64,000 nt of DNA from Acidobacteriaceae bacterium (GCA_003138515.1 PLGG01000062.1:47765-111764); one strand, 5' to 3'. Positions 8,788-18,023 are shown, counted from the stretch's first letter. The notes: generated from the letters alone by a model not told the origin. Made by a program: numbers and translations.

Positions 8788-9123
8788 ATGAAGGTTATCT
8801 ACTGCAAGGAATGCAGCGACCTCTTCAAGCTCACCAGGGAAGGGTTGAGGACGTGTAAGTGCGGGAACGTTTCAGGACGATACCGCGAGGATGGAAAACA
8901 CGCTGAGGTTTCCCAAAGCGCCGTGAGTATCAAGATTCCCAACGGCTACATCAAAAGAGCCGTTCACAGAATGGAGCAGCTAAGGCACGAGGAGCCGAAA
9001 TCTCTAGACAAAGCCTATAAGGCACACTCATCCATACCGGCATGGGTGCGCCCGAACTTTGGCCCCGGTAATCGCCACACGCACCGGCTCAAGAAGGATG
9101 CCAATAACCGCAGCAAAACCTGA
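8788..9123 (+). CDS. Small zinc-ribbon-like protein of unknown function
   Basis: This 111-residue protein begins with YCKECSDLF and continues with RTCKCGN, so a CxxC plus CxC knuckle within the first 30 residues could bind zinc. The rest is basic and ends in a Lys/Arg/His-rich tail, which could bind nucleic acid. Like its upstream neighbour it is AT-rich for this region. The 138 bp between the two genes shows no further gene I can support. Confidence 0.6.
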   Translation: MKVIYCKECSDLFKLTREGLRTCKCGNVSGRYREDGKHAEVSQSAVSIKIPNGYIKRAVHRMEQLRHEEPKSLDKAYKAHSSIPAWVRPNFGPGNRHTHRLKKDANNRSKT

Positions 9124-9214
9124 GTCCAACTTGACCTCAAACGCAGCATAAAACCGTGCGCTGCAATCGGCCGCCATCGCCCGTGTTGCTGCGATGTCGT
9201 AATCTGAACTTACG

Positions 9215-10063
9215 ATGAAAGATTCCGCAGTTTTACTTATTGATTGCCCCGATCGTAAGGGACTGGTGGCGCGGGTGTCGGGGCTGCTCTATGAGCGGGG
9301 CGCCAACATTCTGCACGCCGACCAGCACATCGACCACGAGCTGGGCCTCTTCTTCATGCGCGTGGAGTGGGAGCTCAACGGCTTTGACTTCGCGGGATTC
9401 AAGGCACTGTTTGCGCCGATGGCGACCGAACTGGGAATGACGTGGAACCTGACGTCGAGCGCGCGCCCGCCGCGTATTGCGCTCTTTTGTTCGCAATATC
9501 TGCACTGCATGGCCGATCTGCTGCACCGCTGGCGCACCGGCGAGCTTGTCTGCGAAATTCCGGTCATCGTTTCGAATCATCGCGAAGCAGAAAATCTGGC
9601 GGCGTTCTACGGCGTGCCGTTCGAATTTATGCCCGTGACTGCCCAGACGCGTCCGGACGTCGAAGCGCGGCAACTCGAGCTGCTAGCGCGGCACGAAGTC
9701 GAGCTGGTTGTTCTGGCGCGTTACATGCAAATTCTGTCGCCGCAATTCGTGGCGCGCTATCCCGCCGCGATCATCAACGTGCACCACTCGTTCCTGCCGG
9801 CGTTCACGGGTGCGAAGCCCTATCATGCAGCTCATGCACGCGGGGTCAAGCTGATTGGGGCCACCAGCCACTACGTCACCGAGGTGCTCGACGACGGGCC
9901 GATTATCGAGCAGGATGTGGCGCGCATCAGCCACCGCGACCAGGTGGAGGATCTTGTGGCGCGTGGCCGCGATCTGGAGCGGATGGTTCTGTCGCGGGCA
10001 GTGCGCTGGCACCTGGACCGGCGAATCTTGTGCTATGGGAACAAGACAGTCGTGTTTGATTAG
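9215..10063 (+). CDS. purU: Formyltetrahydrofolate deformylase
   Basis: PurU hydrolyses 10-formyl-tetrahydrofolate to tetrahydrofolate and formate, balancing one-carbon pools and supplying formate for PurT. The 282 residues show an N-terminal ACT domain (LIDCPDRKGLVARVSGLL, residues 7-24) and a formyl-transferase domain with NVHHSFLPAF and DDGPIIEQDV, containing the catalytic Asn, His and Asp. The length is normal for the family. The ribosome site is weak. Confidence 0.95.
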   Translation: MKDSAVLLIDCPDRKGLVARVSGLLYERGANILHADQHIDHELGLFFMRVEWELNGFDFAGFKALFAPMATELGMTWNLTSSARPPRIALFCSQYLHCMADLLHRWRTGELVCEIPVIVSNHREAENLAAFYGVPFEFMPVTAQTRPDVEARQLELLARHEVELVVLARYMQILSPQFVARYPAAIINVHHSFLPAFTGAKPYHAAHARGVKLIGATSHYVTEVLDDGPIIEQDVARISHRDQVEDLVARGRDLERMVLSRAVRWHLDRRILCYGNKTVVFD

Positions 10064-10122
10064 GACAGAGAGTGGAGTAGGAAGCAGGGAATTGGGGAGA
10101 GCGCGGCTGAAGGCGAGGTCGT

Positions 10123-10533
10123 ATGAGCGAATCTGCTGAGGCTGTCGCGCAAGCATTTGTACGCGCCATTAATAGGCAGGATGCGAACGCGCTGGCCGAG
10201 CTAATGACGGAGGAGCACCAGTTTGTTGATTCGCTCGGCACGGTTGTCGAGGGCCGGGATCGGATGCGAGCGGGTTGGAAGAGCTATTTCAGCATGGTCC
10301 CCGACTACAGGATCGCCGTGGACGAGACCTATTGCGATGGGCCCGTTGTGGTGATGCTCGGGAGGGCGCAGGGGACCTATGCGGCGGACGGTCTCGCCAC
10401 CGCCGAGAATCGATGGAAGACGCCGGTCGCGCTCCGAGCGCGGGTAGAAGACGGCAAGCTGGCGGAGTGGCAAGTCTATGCCGACAATGAGCCGCTCCGG
10501 CAGATAATGGCGCGGCAGGGGCGGCACGCGTAA
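10123..10533 (+). CDS. NTF2-like/SnoaL-like domain protein
   Basis: This 136-residue protein has the alpha+beta cone pattern of the SnoaL/NTF2 family: AVAQAFVRAINRQDANALAELM at the start, then DSLGTVVEGRDRMRAGW, and a C-terminal strand pattern ending in WQVYADNEPLRQIM. Members are small enzymes or binding proteins with varied substrates, so no function can be assigned. A GGCGAGG ribosome site precedes the ATG. Confidence 0.75.
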   Translation: MSESAEAVAQAFVRAINRQDANALAELMTEEHQFVDSLGTVVEGRDRMRAGWKSYFSMVPDYRIAVDETYCDGPVVVMLGRAQGTYAADGLATAENRWKTPVALRARVEDGKLAEWQVYADNEPLRQIMARQGRHA

Positions 10534-10623
10534 ACCATAAGCGGCCAATAATCTTAATATTACAGAGAGAAGTGAAAGCGAATCCCGCGGGGGACTTGCC
10601 TTTGGGGTCGAGTCTGGTGTAAT

Positions 10624-10641
10624 TTACTAACCAGTTAGTTA
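10624..10641. promoter_or_regulatory. Probable TetR operator (palindrome at the regulator start)
   Basis: ACTAAC at 10626-10631 and GTTAGT at 10634-10639 are perfect 6-bp inverted arms separated by CA, set in AT-rich DNA directly before the ATG at 10645. Position and symmetry fit an autoregulatory operator for the TetR protein. This is inferred from position, since no binding motif is known for this regulator. Confidence 0.6.
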
Positions 10642-10644
10642 ATT

Positions 10645-11373
10645 ATGACGCCACACCAACCAACCGAAGCACAGGCCGAGCGCTCAGCGGAAACGCGCGG
10701 CCGGATTCTGGACGCTGCCCTGAGCGAATTTGCCGCCAATGGACTTGCGGGCGCGCGCACGGAGCAGATCGCCGCTGCCGCTGGCGTGAACAAGGCCCTG
10801 ATCTACTACTACTTCGAGAGCAAGGAAAAATTGTATTCCGCGGCGTTGGAGATGGTGTCGGCTCGGGTGCGTGACCGCTCGATGGCGGTTTTTCTCCGCG
10901 ATGTCAGCCCAGGGGAGCGGCTGCTGCGCGCAGCGCTGGATCATTTCGACCGCATTTTATCGCAAGGCGAATTCCAAAGCTTGATGCAGCAGGAGATGAT
11001 GCGCATGCACAAGGGCGAGGAGGGCGAGCTTCCCACCCTCGTCAAGCGCGTCTTCGCGCCGCTGCACGCCATGTTTCAATCGCTGGTGCGCGAGGGAATT
11101 GCTTCCGGCGAATTGATAGAAGTGGACTGGTTCCAAATGGTGTTGTCCGTGCTGGGTGGGAACGTTTTCTATTTCCTGAGCGCGCCGATTTGGCGCCAGG
11201 TGCTGGACTTCGAGCCCTTCGACGAAAAAGAACTACGAGCGCGCAGAGTAGCGGTGGTTGAGTTTCTGGGCAAAGCGATCTTTCAGGATCGGGAGCATGG
11301 CGCGGTACTGGCGAACAAGGTGCTGGCCGATACGCCGATGCCGGAATGCGCCAATTTCAAAGGTTTGAGGTGA
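10645..11373 (+). CDS. TetR/AcrR-family transcriptional regulator
   Basis: The 242-residue protein has a classic TetR N-terminal helix-turn-helix: RGRILDAALSEFAANGLAGA, then TEQIAAAAGVNKALIYYYF near residues 40-58. The C-terminal ligand domain resembles the CecR/YbiH type, which is usually found with HlyD-ABC efflux genes. It starts the cassette that continues into the adaptor 7 bp downstream, so it most likely represses the whole operon until an inducer binds. The inducer is unknown. Confidence 0.92.
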   Translation: MTPHQPTEAQAERSAETRGRILDAALSEFAANGLAGARTEQIAAAAGVNKALIYYYFESKEKLYSAALEMVSARVRDRSMAVFLRDVSPGERLLRAALDHFDRILSQGEFQSLMQQEMMRMHKGEEGELPTLVKRVFAPLHAMFQSLVREGIASGELIEVDWFQMVLSVLGGNVFYFLSAPIWRQVLDFEPFDEKELRARRVAVVEFLGKAIFQDREHGAVLANKVLADTPMPECANFKGLR

Positions 11374-11380
11374 TAAGCGA

Positions 11381-12445
11381 GTGAACGCGCGAAATCGAGT
11401 TTTCATCATTTTAGGGGTACTGCTCGTGGGATCGCTGGTCTGGTTTCTGTTGACCACGCGGCGCACCAGCGATCTCGAACTCATCGGAACCGTCGATGCG
11501 AACGAGGTCGTAGTGAGCTCCAGGATTCCAGGCCGCATTCAGACCCTGAAGGTGGAAGAGGGCCAGGATGTGCAGGCCGGAGAGCTGATCGCGGTCATCG
11601 AGAGCGACGATCTCGCGGCTGCGCTGAAGGCGGCCGAGGCAACGGCGGCGAGTGAGAAGTCGAAGCTGAGTGGCACGGTGGCAACGGAAGAGCAGAACCG
11701 TGGCGAAACAACGAGTGCGACAACAAGCGCGGAAGCGCAGGTGAACGCGGCGCAGGCGGCACTGGCGCAGGCGCAGGCAAACTTCGAGCATCAGCAGGCC
11801 GACACCAGCCGGATCGTCGCGTTGGCCAAGCAGGGAATCATGAGCACGCAGGCGCGGGATGAAGCCGTAACCAGCCTTCAGGCTGCGCAGGCGGCTGTGA
11901 ACATGGCGCGCGACAACCTTTCCGCGGCGCAGGCCAATCTTCGCCAGGCGCGCGCCCACGAGATGCTGACCGGGGTGTCGGCGCAGACAGTCGACCAGAC
12001 GCGTGCCGAAGTGGCAAATGCCCGCGCGCTGGCCCAGGAAGCGAGTGTCGAGGAGAGCTACGCGCAGGTGGTGTCGCCCATCAGCGGGAAAGTGGACGTG
12101 TGGGCGGCGCGCCAGGGTGAAGTAGTGACCGTGGGCGCGCCGATCGTGACCATCATGGATCTGAGCCAGACCTGGGTCTATGCTCCGCTGCCGGAGACGC
12201 AGGCCGATAGCGTGCAACTCGGTGACTCGCTGCGCGTCGTAATGCCCAGCGGCGACACGCTGTATGGAAAGGTCATCGCGAAAGCGGCGGAGGGCGACTT
12301 TGCTACGCAGCGCGACGTGAGCGGCATGAAGCGCGACATCAAAACCATCCAGTTGAAGCTGCTCATCCCAAATCCAGGCGAGAAATATGTGCCCGGCATG
12401 ACAGCCGAGGTTTATATCCCCAAGGCAAAGCTGGTGAAGCAGTGA
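11381..12445 (+). CDS. HlyD-family membrane fusion protein (efflux adaptor)
   Basis: This adaptor links an inner-membrane ABC transporter to the outer membrane. It uses a GTG start at 11381. The 354 residues contain one N-terminal membrane helix (residues 6-24), a biotinyl-lipoyl-like half (GRIQTLKVEEGQDVQAGELI), a long Ala/Gln-rich coiled-coil hairpin and a beta-barrel region ending in GMTAEVYIP. It resembles YbhG-type adaptors. Its stop overlaps the ATPase start by 4 bp. Confidence 0.93.
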   Translation: MNARNRVFIILGVLLVGSLVWFLLTTRRTSDLELIGTVDANEVVVSSRIPGRIQTLKVEEGQDVQAGELIAVIESDDLAAALKAAEATAASEKSKLSGTVATEEQNRGETTSATTSAEAQVNAAQAALAQAQANFEHQQADTSRIVALAKQGIMSTQARDEAVTSLQAAQAAVNMARDNLSAAQANLRQARAHEMLTGVSAQTVDQTRAEVANARALAQEASVEESYAQVVSPISGKVDVWAARQGEVVTVGAPIVTIMDLSQTWVYAPLPETQADSVQLGDSLRVVMPSGDTLYGKVIAKAAEGDFATQRDVSGMKRDIKTIQLKLLIPNPGEKYVPGMTAEVYIPKAKLVKQ

Positions 12446-13491
12446 GCGCGACGTCAATCTACAGCCCGGCGGCGGACGGCGACGGTGCGCCGCGCACGAT
12501 TGCGATCGCGGTGGAGCACATCGTAAAGCGCTACGGCGACTTTGAAGCGGTAAAGGATGTGAGCTTCAGCGTGGCCGAGGGCGAGATCTTCGGCCTGCTG
12601 GGGCCAAACGGAGCCGGAAAGAGCACGCTGATCCGCATGATGACTACACTGATTCCGGTCACGTCGGGGAAGGCCATCGTTGCCGGCCACAACGTTGCCG
12701 ATGATCCCGACGACGTGCGGTGTGTGATCGGTGTCATTCCCCAGGCGCTCACCAGTGACCAGGATTTAACGCTTCAAGAGAACCTGAGTATCTACGCCAA
12801 GCTCTACGGCGTGCCGCGCGCCGAGCGCGAGAAGAACATTACCGACGTGCTTGAAGCCGTAGACCTCACCAAATGGCGCGACGCGCAGACTAAAACGCTT
12901 TCCGGCGGCATGCGCCGTCGGCTTGAGATCGCGCGCGGCTTGGTGCACAACCCGAAGATCTTCTTCCTCGACGAGCCCACCACCGGCCTCGACCCCGTTT
13001 CGCGCATCGCGGTGTGGGAAATGCTGAACAAGCTCAAGACCACGCGCAACCTCACTATGCTGCTCACCACGCACTACATGGAAGAAGCCGACAAGCTGTG
13101 CGACCGCATCGCCATTGTGGATCACGGCACGCTTGTGGCGCTGGGCACTCCGGTGGAGCTCAAGAACAGCGTGGCCGGCGCCAACGTGGTCGAGGTGCAC
13201 TTCGACCGCGAGACGGAAGAGTGGGAGGAGCGGTTGAAGAAACTCGAGGGCGTAACCAGCGTGCAACCGGAAAGCGCCGGGTTTTACCGTGTGCTCACGA
13301 CGTCGGGTTCGAAGACCACCATGCAGATTGTGGAGCTGGCGGCCAGCCTGGGCGAGACGCTCACTTCGCTGAGCGTGCAGAACACAACGCTCGACGATGT
13401 ATTTATCCACTACACTGGCCGCCAACTGCGCGACGAACAGGTGAAGCCGGTGAACTTTTTGATGCCGCCTCGGCCGGGAGAGCGCCCATGA
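12442..13491 (+). CDS. ABC transporter ATP-binding protein (drug-export type)
   Basis: The 349-residue protein has Walker A GLLGPNGAGKST, signature LSGGMRRR, Walker B FFLDEPTTGLD and the H-loop TTHYMEEAD, in the order of the DrrA/YbhF single-domain export ATPases. The C-terminal 90 residues form the DrrA-type extension. The GTG start lies in a GTGA overlap with the adaptor, and the stop overlaps the permease ATG. It would drive the permease encoded next. Confidence 0.95.
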   Translation: MSATSIYSPAADGDGAPRTIAIAVEHIVKRYGDFEAVKDVSFSVAEGEIFGLLGPNGAGKSTLIRMMTTLIPVTSGKAIVAGHNVADDPDDVRCVIGVIPQALTSDQDLTLQENLSIYAKLYGVPRAEREKNITDVLEAVDLTKWRDAQTKTLSGGMRRRLEIARGLVHNPKIFFLDEPTTGLDPVSRIAVWEMLNKLKTTRNLTMLLTTHYMEEADKLCDRIAIVDHGTLVALGTPVELKNSVAGANVVEVHFDRETEEWEERLKKLEGVTSVQPESAGFYRVLTTSGSKTTMQIVELAASLGETLTSLSVQNTTLDDVFIHYTGRQLRDEQVKPVNFLMPPRPGERP

Positions 13492-14600
13492 ACAGGATGT
13501 TTGCCATCATTGAGCGCGAGATGCGCAAGTTCTTCCGCTCGCCCACGCTGATGATCATGTCGCTGATGATGCCGATTCTGCAGCTGATCATTATCGGCAA
13601 CGCCTTCGGCGGTAAGATCGTGGGGACGCACGTCGCGGTGGTCGACCATGATCATGGACCGCAGGCGGTCAAGGTGCGCGAGGCGTTCGCTGCCGTCGCC
13701 GCCAATATCAAGACCTTCACCACGATCGAGTACAACAATGAGGTCCAGGCGCGCGAAGACGTGCGCACCGGCAAAATCGACGCCGCCGTGATCATCCCCG
13801 AGCAGTACTCGCGACGCGTCTACGCGCAGGATGCGCCCAAGCTCGGCATTGTCGTCGACAACTCCGACCTGTTCACCTCGTCCACCCTCGAAGCGGAAAT
13901 GCAGTCGCTGGTCGACGCCGTGAACGCTCCCCAGGTTCAGGACCGGCTGTCCAAGTCCATCGTTCTCGAGATCGTGGAGCTTTATCCGTACGTGAACTAT
14001 CTCAAGTATCTTCTGCCCATGACTGTGGCCCTGGCCATGTATATCTCGGTCATGATTGGCGGCGGGATGCTCTACATCGACGACAAGGCGCGCGGCGTAC
14101 ACGAAGGCTACCTGGTTACCCCGATTACGAAACTCGAGCTGGTCTTCGGCATGAACATCGCCGGCTCCATGAAGGCCACGCTGAGCGGAATATCGATAGG
14201 GGTCATCGGGTCGCTCATTGCTGGCCTCGGCATTATCTTTCATCCCATGATCATGCTGCAGATGTTGAGCCTCATTATTGCCGGCTCCATTGCCTTCAAT
14301 GGCATGATGTTTCTCCTCATGGTGCGTGTCGACGATCCGCTCGTGCCGCGCGCCATGTTCGGCGTGCTCAATATTCTCCTGTTATATCCCTCGGGCGCCA
14401 TGTATCCAGTAGCGTCGTTCCCCAAGTGGATGCAGGCCATGGGCGTGATTGATCCCTTCACCTACGCGATTCACGGCTTCAAGGCCGTTCTTCTCAAAGA
14501 CGGCGGCTGGGTCGCCATCTGGCCCGACCTTCTGTTCCTCACCACATTCGGCATCGCGACGCTGCTGGTGGCCACGCCGCTGTTCAAGCGCACGCTGTAG
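13488..14600 (+). CDS. ABC-2-type transporter permease
   Basis: The 370 residues begin with a membrane helix (residues 20-37), followed by a large extracytoplasmic domain of about 140 residues and five C-terminal helices. That is the YbhS/YbhR layout. ISVMIGGGMLYIDDKARGVHEGYLVTPI matches the conserved core of ABC2 export permeases. The ATG at 13488 overlaps the ATPase stop. Only one permease gene is present where E. coli ybhFSR has two, so it probably acts as a homodimer. Confidence 0.93.
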   Translation: MNRMFAIIEREMRKFFRSPTLMIMSLMMPILQLIIIGNAFGGKIVGTHVAVVDHDHGPQAVKVREAFAAVAANIKTFTTIEYNNEVQAREDVRTGKIDAAVIIPEQYSRRVYAQDAPKLGIVVDNSDLFTSSTLEAEMQSLVDAVNAPQVQDRLSKSIVLEIVELYPYVNYLKYLLPMTVALAMYISVMIGGGMLYIDDKARGVHEGYLVTPITKLELVFGMNIAGSMKATLSGISIGVIGSLIAGLGIIFHPMIMLQMLSLIIAGSIAFNGMMFLLMVRVDDPLVPRAMFGVLNILLLYPSGAMYPVASFPKWMQAMGVIDPFTYAIHGFKAVLLKDGGWVAIWPDLLFLTTFGIATLLVATPLFKRTL

Positions 14601-14640
14601 CGATTGCTTAGGATTCGCATCCGGGTCCGCGCGGCACGCC

Positions 14641-15168
14641 TCACTCTTTCCATAGCTTTTCCCAACTCCACAACGCCGAGGTCACTTTGCCCGGCAGCGG
14701 AAATCCGAGCTGATGCGCGAGCATGCAAATCTGCCCCCGATGATGCGCTTCGTGAGAAATCATGTAGCAGAGCATCTCCGGCCCGGCCGGCCATGGACGA
14801 GCCCAAGCGTCTCGACGAAACTCCTCCACACGACCTTCGCCATCACCCAGCGTTTCGGCAAGCATCATTTCGCAGAGACCGGCGCTCCGTGCCAATGCCG
14901 CACGAGCCTGGCGTGGCGTACAGCGCGCGCGGTTGAGTTGTGGGGGAACTCCCAGGTGCGGCGCGGTGAGCCTGATCCACTTCGTGCGGACATTGTGCAT
15001 GTGCGTGAAGATCGCCGCAATCGTGCGGACTTTGCCGGGCGGTTGGGCTTTCCAGACGGCAGCATCAAGATTCTCGATAAGAATTTGGTTCAGGCGCTCA
15101 TTAGCCCCAAAGACCCGGACCGCGGCCTCAGCAAACTCCGTGTGAACCTTGCGTCGGCGCACCGTCAC
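14641..15168 (-). CDS. DinB/YfiT-family putative metal-dependent protein
   Basis: The 175 residues form the DinB four-helix pattern, with FTHMHNVRTKWI near the middle and SHEAHHRGQICMLAHQLG near the C-terminus, supplying the three-histidine metal site. Some relatives are bacillithiol or mycothiol transferases. This fits the presence of bshA about 750 bp further along the same strand, but the substrate is inferred only from that neighbour. Confidence 0.85.
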   Translation of the reverse strand: MTVRRRKVHTEFAEAAVRVFGANERLNQILIENLDAAVWKAQPPGKVRTIAAIFTHMHNVRTKWIRLTAPHLGVPPQLNRARCTPRQARAALARSAGLCEMMLAETLGDGEGRVEEFRRDAWARPWPAGPEMLCYMISHEAHHRGQICMLAHQLGFPLPGKVTSALWSWEKLWKE

Positions 15169-15272
15169 AGCTTGATTCTCCTTGAACTCGGGTTCTTACA
15201 GGCCGCATGTAGCGCCGGACTCCAGTCCGGCTGTCGCGCGGGCGTCCCCGCCCGGACTCATCTGGCGCCCTA

Positions 15273-15764
15273 TTATGCCGGCGGCGGAGTTACCGAGCCC
15301 GTTGAACTCCCCGCCGGAGTCGTATCGGCGCCCGTCTGCTTTGTGAAGTCAAAGCTGCATGGGCGCCCCAGGATGCCGGCACCTTCTTCGCGCTTGCCCG
15401 TGCCGGACGTGTCGGTGAATGTTGCATCGATGTAGTAGTCGTATTTGTTGCCCTTGAGTTGAGTCACGAAGCCCGCTTTTCCGGCTTGCACCGTGCCCTT
15501 CGCGTGTAGCTTCGCCGAGCCGCCGGCTCCGATCGTCCCGTCGATCACAAGGTAGCCCGGCCCTCCCTCCTCGCCATGCTGGCCGTGAAAATTGCCGTTG
15601 GCAATCGTGCTGACGAATGTCCACGTGAAGGCAGGCATGTGAGTGCTCGCATCACACGACATGTTCGTGGTCCAGGTGCCGTCGAGATGGCCGCCTGCGG
15701 CCTGCGCCCAAATCAGCATCGGTGCGCAAACCAAGGCAAAAGACGGTGCTTTCCTGATCGTCAT
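15273..15764 (-). CDS. Secreted protein of unknown function
   Basis: The ATG at 15764 (MTIRKAPSF) gives 163 residues with a signal peptide ending near IWAQA. The mature protein starts GHLDGTWTTNMSC and has a repeating Gly/Thr beta-strand pattern with two cysteines, and a Ser/Thr/Pro-rich tail. It resembles small lipocalin-like secreted proteins by length and strand pattern, but I do not recognise a family. Confidence 0.65.
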   Translation of the reverse strand: MTIRKAPSFALVCAPMLIWAQAAGGHLDGTWTTNMSCDASTHMPAFTWTFVSTIANGNFHGQHGEEGGPGYLVIDGTIGAGGSAKLHAKGTVQAGKAGFVTQLKGNKYDYYIDATFTDTSGTGKREEGAGILGRPCSFDFTKQTGADTTPAGSSTGSVTPPPA

Positions 15765-15907
15765 GGATGACCTCCAGTGAAAGCAGGATAAGACGACTGC
15801 GGGCGCATTATGCAAGAACTTTCTTGTGAAATTCAATTTCTTGTACCGGAATCGCGCCCGAAGTCGCTAAGGCCGCCCGGTTTTCTGCGCGGCCTTTTCG
15901 CGGCCTC

Positions 15908-17047
15908 TTACTGTCCCAGAATCTGTTCGTAATAGCGGACGTATTGCGGGACAACCAGTGTAGAGCAGAACCGCTTCTGTGCGTTCTTGCGAGCTGCCTC
16001 GCGCATGGCATCGAGCCGGGACCGATCGTTTAGCAGGCTCAGCGCGCCTTTGGCCATGCCCTCGACGTCGCCGACAGGAAACAGTAATCCATTGACTCCT
16101 TCGTCGATCAGCTCGGGAACCCCACCGACGCGCGTTGCAATCGATGGAACCTTGCAGGCCATGGCTTCGAGAGCGGCAAGACCGAAGGACTCAAGTTCGC
16201 TCGGCATCAGGAGGAGATCGGCGAGCGCGAGCAATTCGCTCACGCGCTCCTGCTTGCCAAGAAAATGAATGCGCGATTGAATGCCAAGGTCGTGAGCAAG
16301 CCATTCAGCAGAGGAGCGGTCGGGGCCGTCGCCGATGAGAATGAGTTGTGCGGGGCGCTCGCGCGCCACAAGCGCGAAGATTCTGACGACATCGGTTACG
16401 CGCTTGACCGGCCTGAAGTTGGAAAGGTGAACCAGAAGGGACTCATCGGGCGCGGCATAGTGCGCGCGGCAGCGGGCGCGCGTGGCTTCGTCTTTGATGG
16501 GGGTGTAGACGTCGCAATTGACGAAGTTGGTGATGGTCTCGATGGGGCGAGTGATGTTGAAGTCGGCGATGGTTTTGTCGCGGAGATAGTTCGAAATGCT
16601 GGTGACGCCGTCGCTTTCTTCGATGGCGTGCTTGGTAATTGGTAAATAGCTGCGGTCCAGGCCGACCAGTGTGATGTCGGTGCCGTGAAGCGTGGTTACA
16701 AAAGGCAGTCGGCGGCCACGCTTCGCCAGCATCTGGCGGGCGAGAAGTGCCGAGACGGAGTGAGGAATCGCATAGTGCACATGGAGCAGATCGAGGGAGT
16801 AATACTCTGCAACTTCTGCCATGCGCGAGGCGAGCGCGAGATCGTACGGCGGAAATTCGAACAGCGGGTAGCTGGAGACGGGAACCTCGTGATAGAAGAT
16901 GCCGTCATCGCGCCCGTTAAGGCGGAAGGGTTGCGAGTAGGAGATGAAGTGCACCTCGTGACCGAGGTTGGAGAGTTCAATGCCCAGCTCGGTCGCAACG
17001 ACGCCCGAGCCGCCATAAGTGGGATAACAGGTAATCCCGATGCGCAT
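15908..17047 (-). CDS. bshA: N-acetyl-alpha-D-glucosaminyl L-malate synthase
   Basis: BshA joins UDP-GlcNAc to L-malate in the first step of bacillithiol synthesis. The 379-residue GT4 protein matches the family length and its hallmarks: GITCYPTYGGSGVVATELG at residues 4-22, the VHYAIPHS block, and the nucleotide-sugar site PSELESFGLAALEAMACKVP. General GT4 proteins lack the N-terminal signature. bshB and bshC are not in this window. Confidence 0.92.
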   Translation of the reverse strand: MRIGITCYPTYGGSGVVATELGIELSNLGHEVHFISYSQPFRLNGRDDGIFYHEVPVSSYPLFEFPPYDLALASRMAEVAEYYSLDLLHVHYAIPHSVSALLARQMLAKRGRRLPFVTTLHGTDITLVGLDRSYLPITKHAIEESDGVTSISNYLRDKTIADFNITRPIETITNFVNCDVYTPIKDEATRARCRAHYAAPDESLLVHLSNFRPVKRVTDVVRIFALVARERPAQLILIGDGPDRSSAEWLAHDLGIQSRIHFLGKQERVSELLALADLLLMPSELESFGLAALEAMACKVPSIATRVGGVPELIDEGVNGLLFPVGDVEGMAKGALSLLNDRSRLDAMREAARKNAQKRFCSTLVVPQYVRYYEQILGQ

Positions 17048-17168
17048 GAGGCCTTCTTAGGTTTCGATTTGCCGCCACGTCTTGGACGCGCGGGAGTCAA
17101 TGGAGGATGCAGAGAGCCGACAAATGAGCTTGCCGGCTCGTCCACGATAATTGCGCGCCGTCCGCGGG

Positions 17169-18023
17169 TCAAGGTGAGGCCGGCAGTAGGTTGGCAAATG
17201 ACACGAGTTCGATGGCCGGGAATTCTTTCAGGGTGAGAAGGGCCCCTCGCTCGACGTCACGCGACGCACGAAGTCGAGTGCGGACGCGGTCGAGGTCGGC
17301 GTCGTTGTAGCCTGGATGGGTGACGAGTTCCCATGTGCCGGGGGGCAGACTTTGAAGCAGAGAACGCAGCGTCGCAGAGTCAAGGACGCCGGTGCCTGCG
17401 ACGGCGATGGTGCCGCTGGTGGTGACGAATCCTTCTTGGTAGAGGATGCGGCGGCAAACAGGCTCGAGCCAGCGCAAGGCGCCCACTTGAGCCAGGCGCA
17501 TCCACGGCGCGCGACGCGTGGCACGGCTAGACCATTGCGGCTCGAAGGGGTTGCGGATCGCGCGGATTCGGTGTCTGCGCGCAGCGCGAAGAACGGGGCG
17601 CAAAACGCCAGGAAGGACGTGCGTATGTTTATGTGTGTCAATGTGAGTCAGCGGAACGCCTCGTTGCTGGAGGAAGTCGATCTGCGCTCCGGCTTCCGCC
17701 TCAATTTCGGCAGACCGGATGCGCCCCGTAAAAAGGCGTGCAAAAAACGTGTTCAGCGAGGAAGGGAAGTGGCCCGTGCGCGAATCGACGAGCGAGGGAA
17801 TTTGATCCGGCGGGAGCACGGGCGCGCCGTCGACCAGAACCACGTGGCAACCCACGCCGAGTGTCGGCGTCCGGACGGCAAGTTCGATGGCTTCCTCGGT
17901 GGCGCTGGCGCGAGCCATCAAGGAAGCACTCGTGACAACGCCGGCTTGATGCAGTTCGATGATGGCGCGATTGACGCCCGACGTCAGCCCGAAATCGTCG
18001 GCGTTCACGATAAGCTGGCCCAC
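17169..18023 (-). CDS. ChbG/HpnK-family carbohydrate deacetylase
   Basis: The 284 residues match the YdjC/ChbG/HpnK metal-dependent deacetylase family: LIVNADDFGLTSGVNRAI at residues 4-21 and LTHIDTHKHTHVLPGV near 120 supply the Asp and His metal ligands. HpnK removes the acetyl group during synthesis of glycosylated hopanoids. HpnE and HpnJ lie just across the mobile element, so the HpnK role is favoured. The chitooligosaccharide deacetylase role is the alternative. Confidence 0.85.
   Translation of the reverse strand: MGQLIVNADDFGLTSGVNRAIIELHQAGVVTSASLMARASATEEAIELAVRTPTLGVGCHVVLVDGAPVLPPDQIPSLVDSRTGHFPSSLNTFFARLFTGRIRSAEIEAEAGAQIDFLQQRGVPLTHIDTHKHTHVLPGVLRPVLRAARRHRIRAIRNPFEPQWSSRATRRAPWMRLAQVGALRWLEPVCRRILYQEGFVTTSGTIAVAGTGVLDSATLRSLLQSLPPGTWELVTHPGYNDADLDRVRTRLRASRDVERGALLTLKEFPAIELVSFANLLPASP

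Noticed and set aside
8492-8791. A 99-codon frame overlapping the secreted protein and the zinc-knuckle protein
   Set aside because: Its first half overlaps the signal-peptide-bearing gene in another frame and is Cys/Trp-rich in the manner of shadow frames. Only the last 46 codons are free, and they show no motif.
13014-13487. Upstream extension of the ABC-2 permease frame
   Set aside because: The extension overlaps the ATPase gene in another frame. The ATG at 13488 overlaps the ATPase stop and fits the family's N-terminus.
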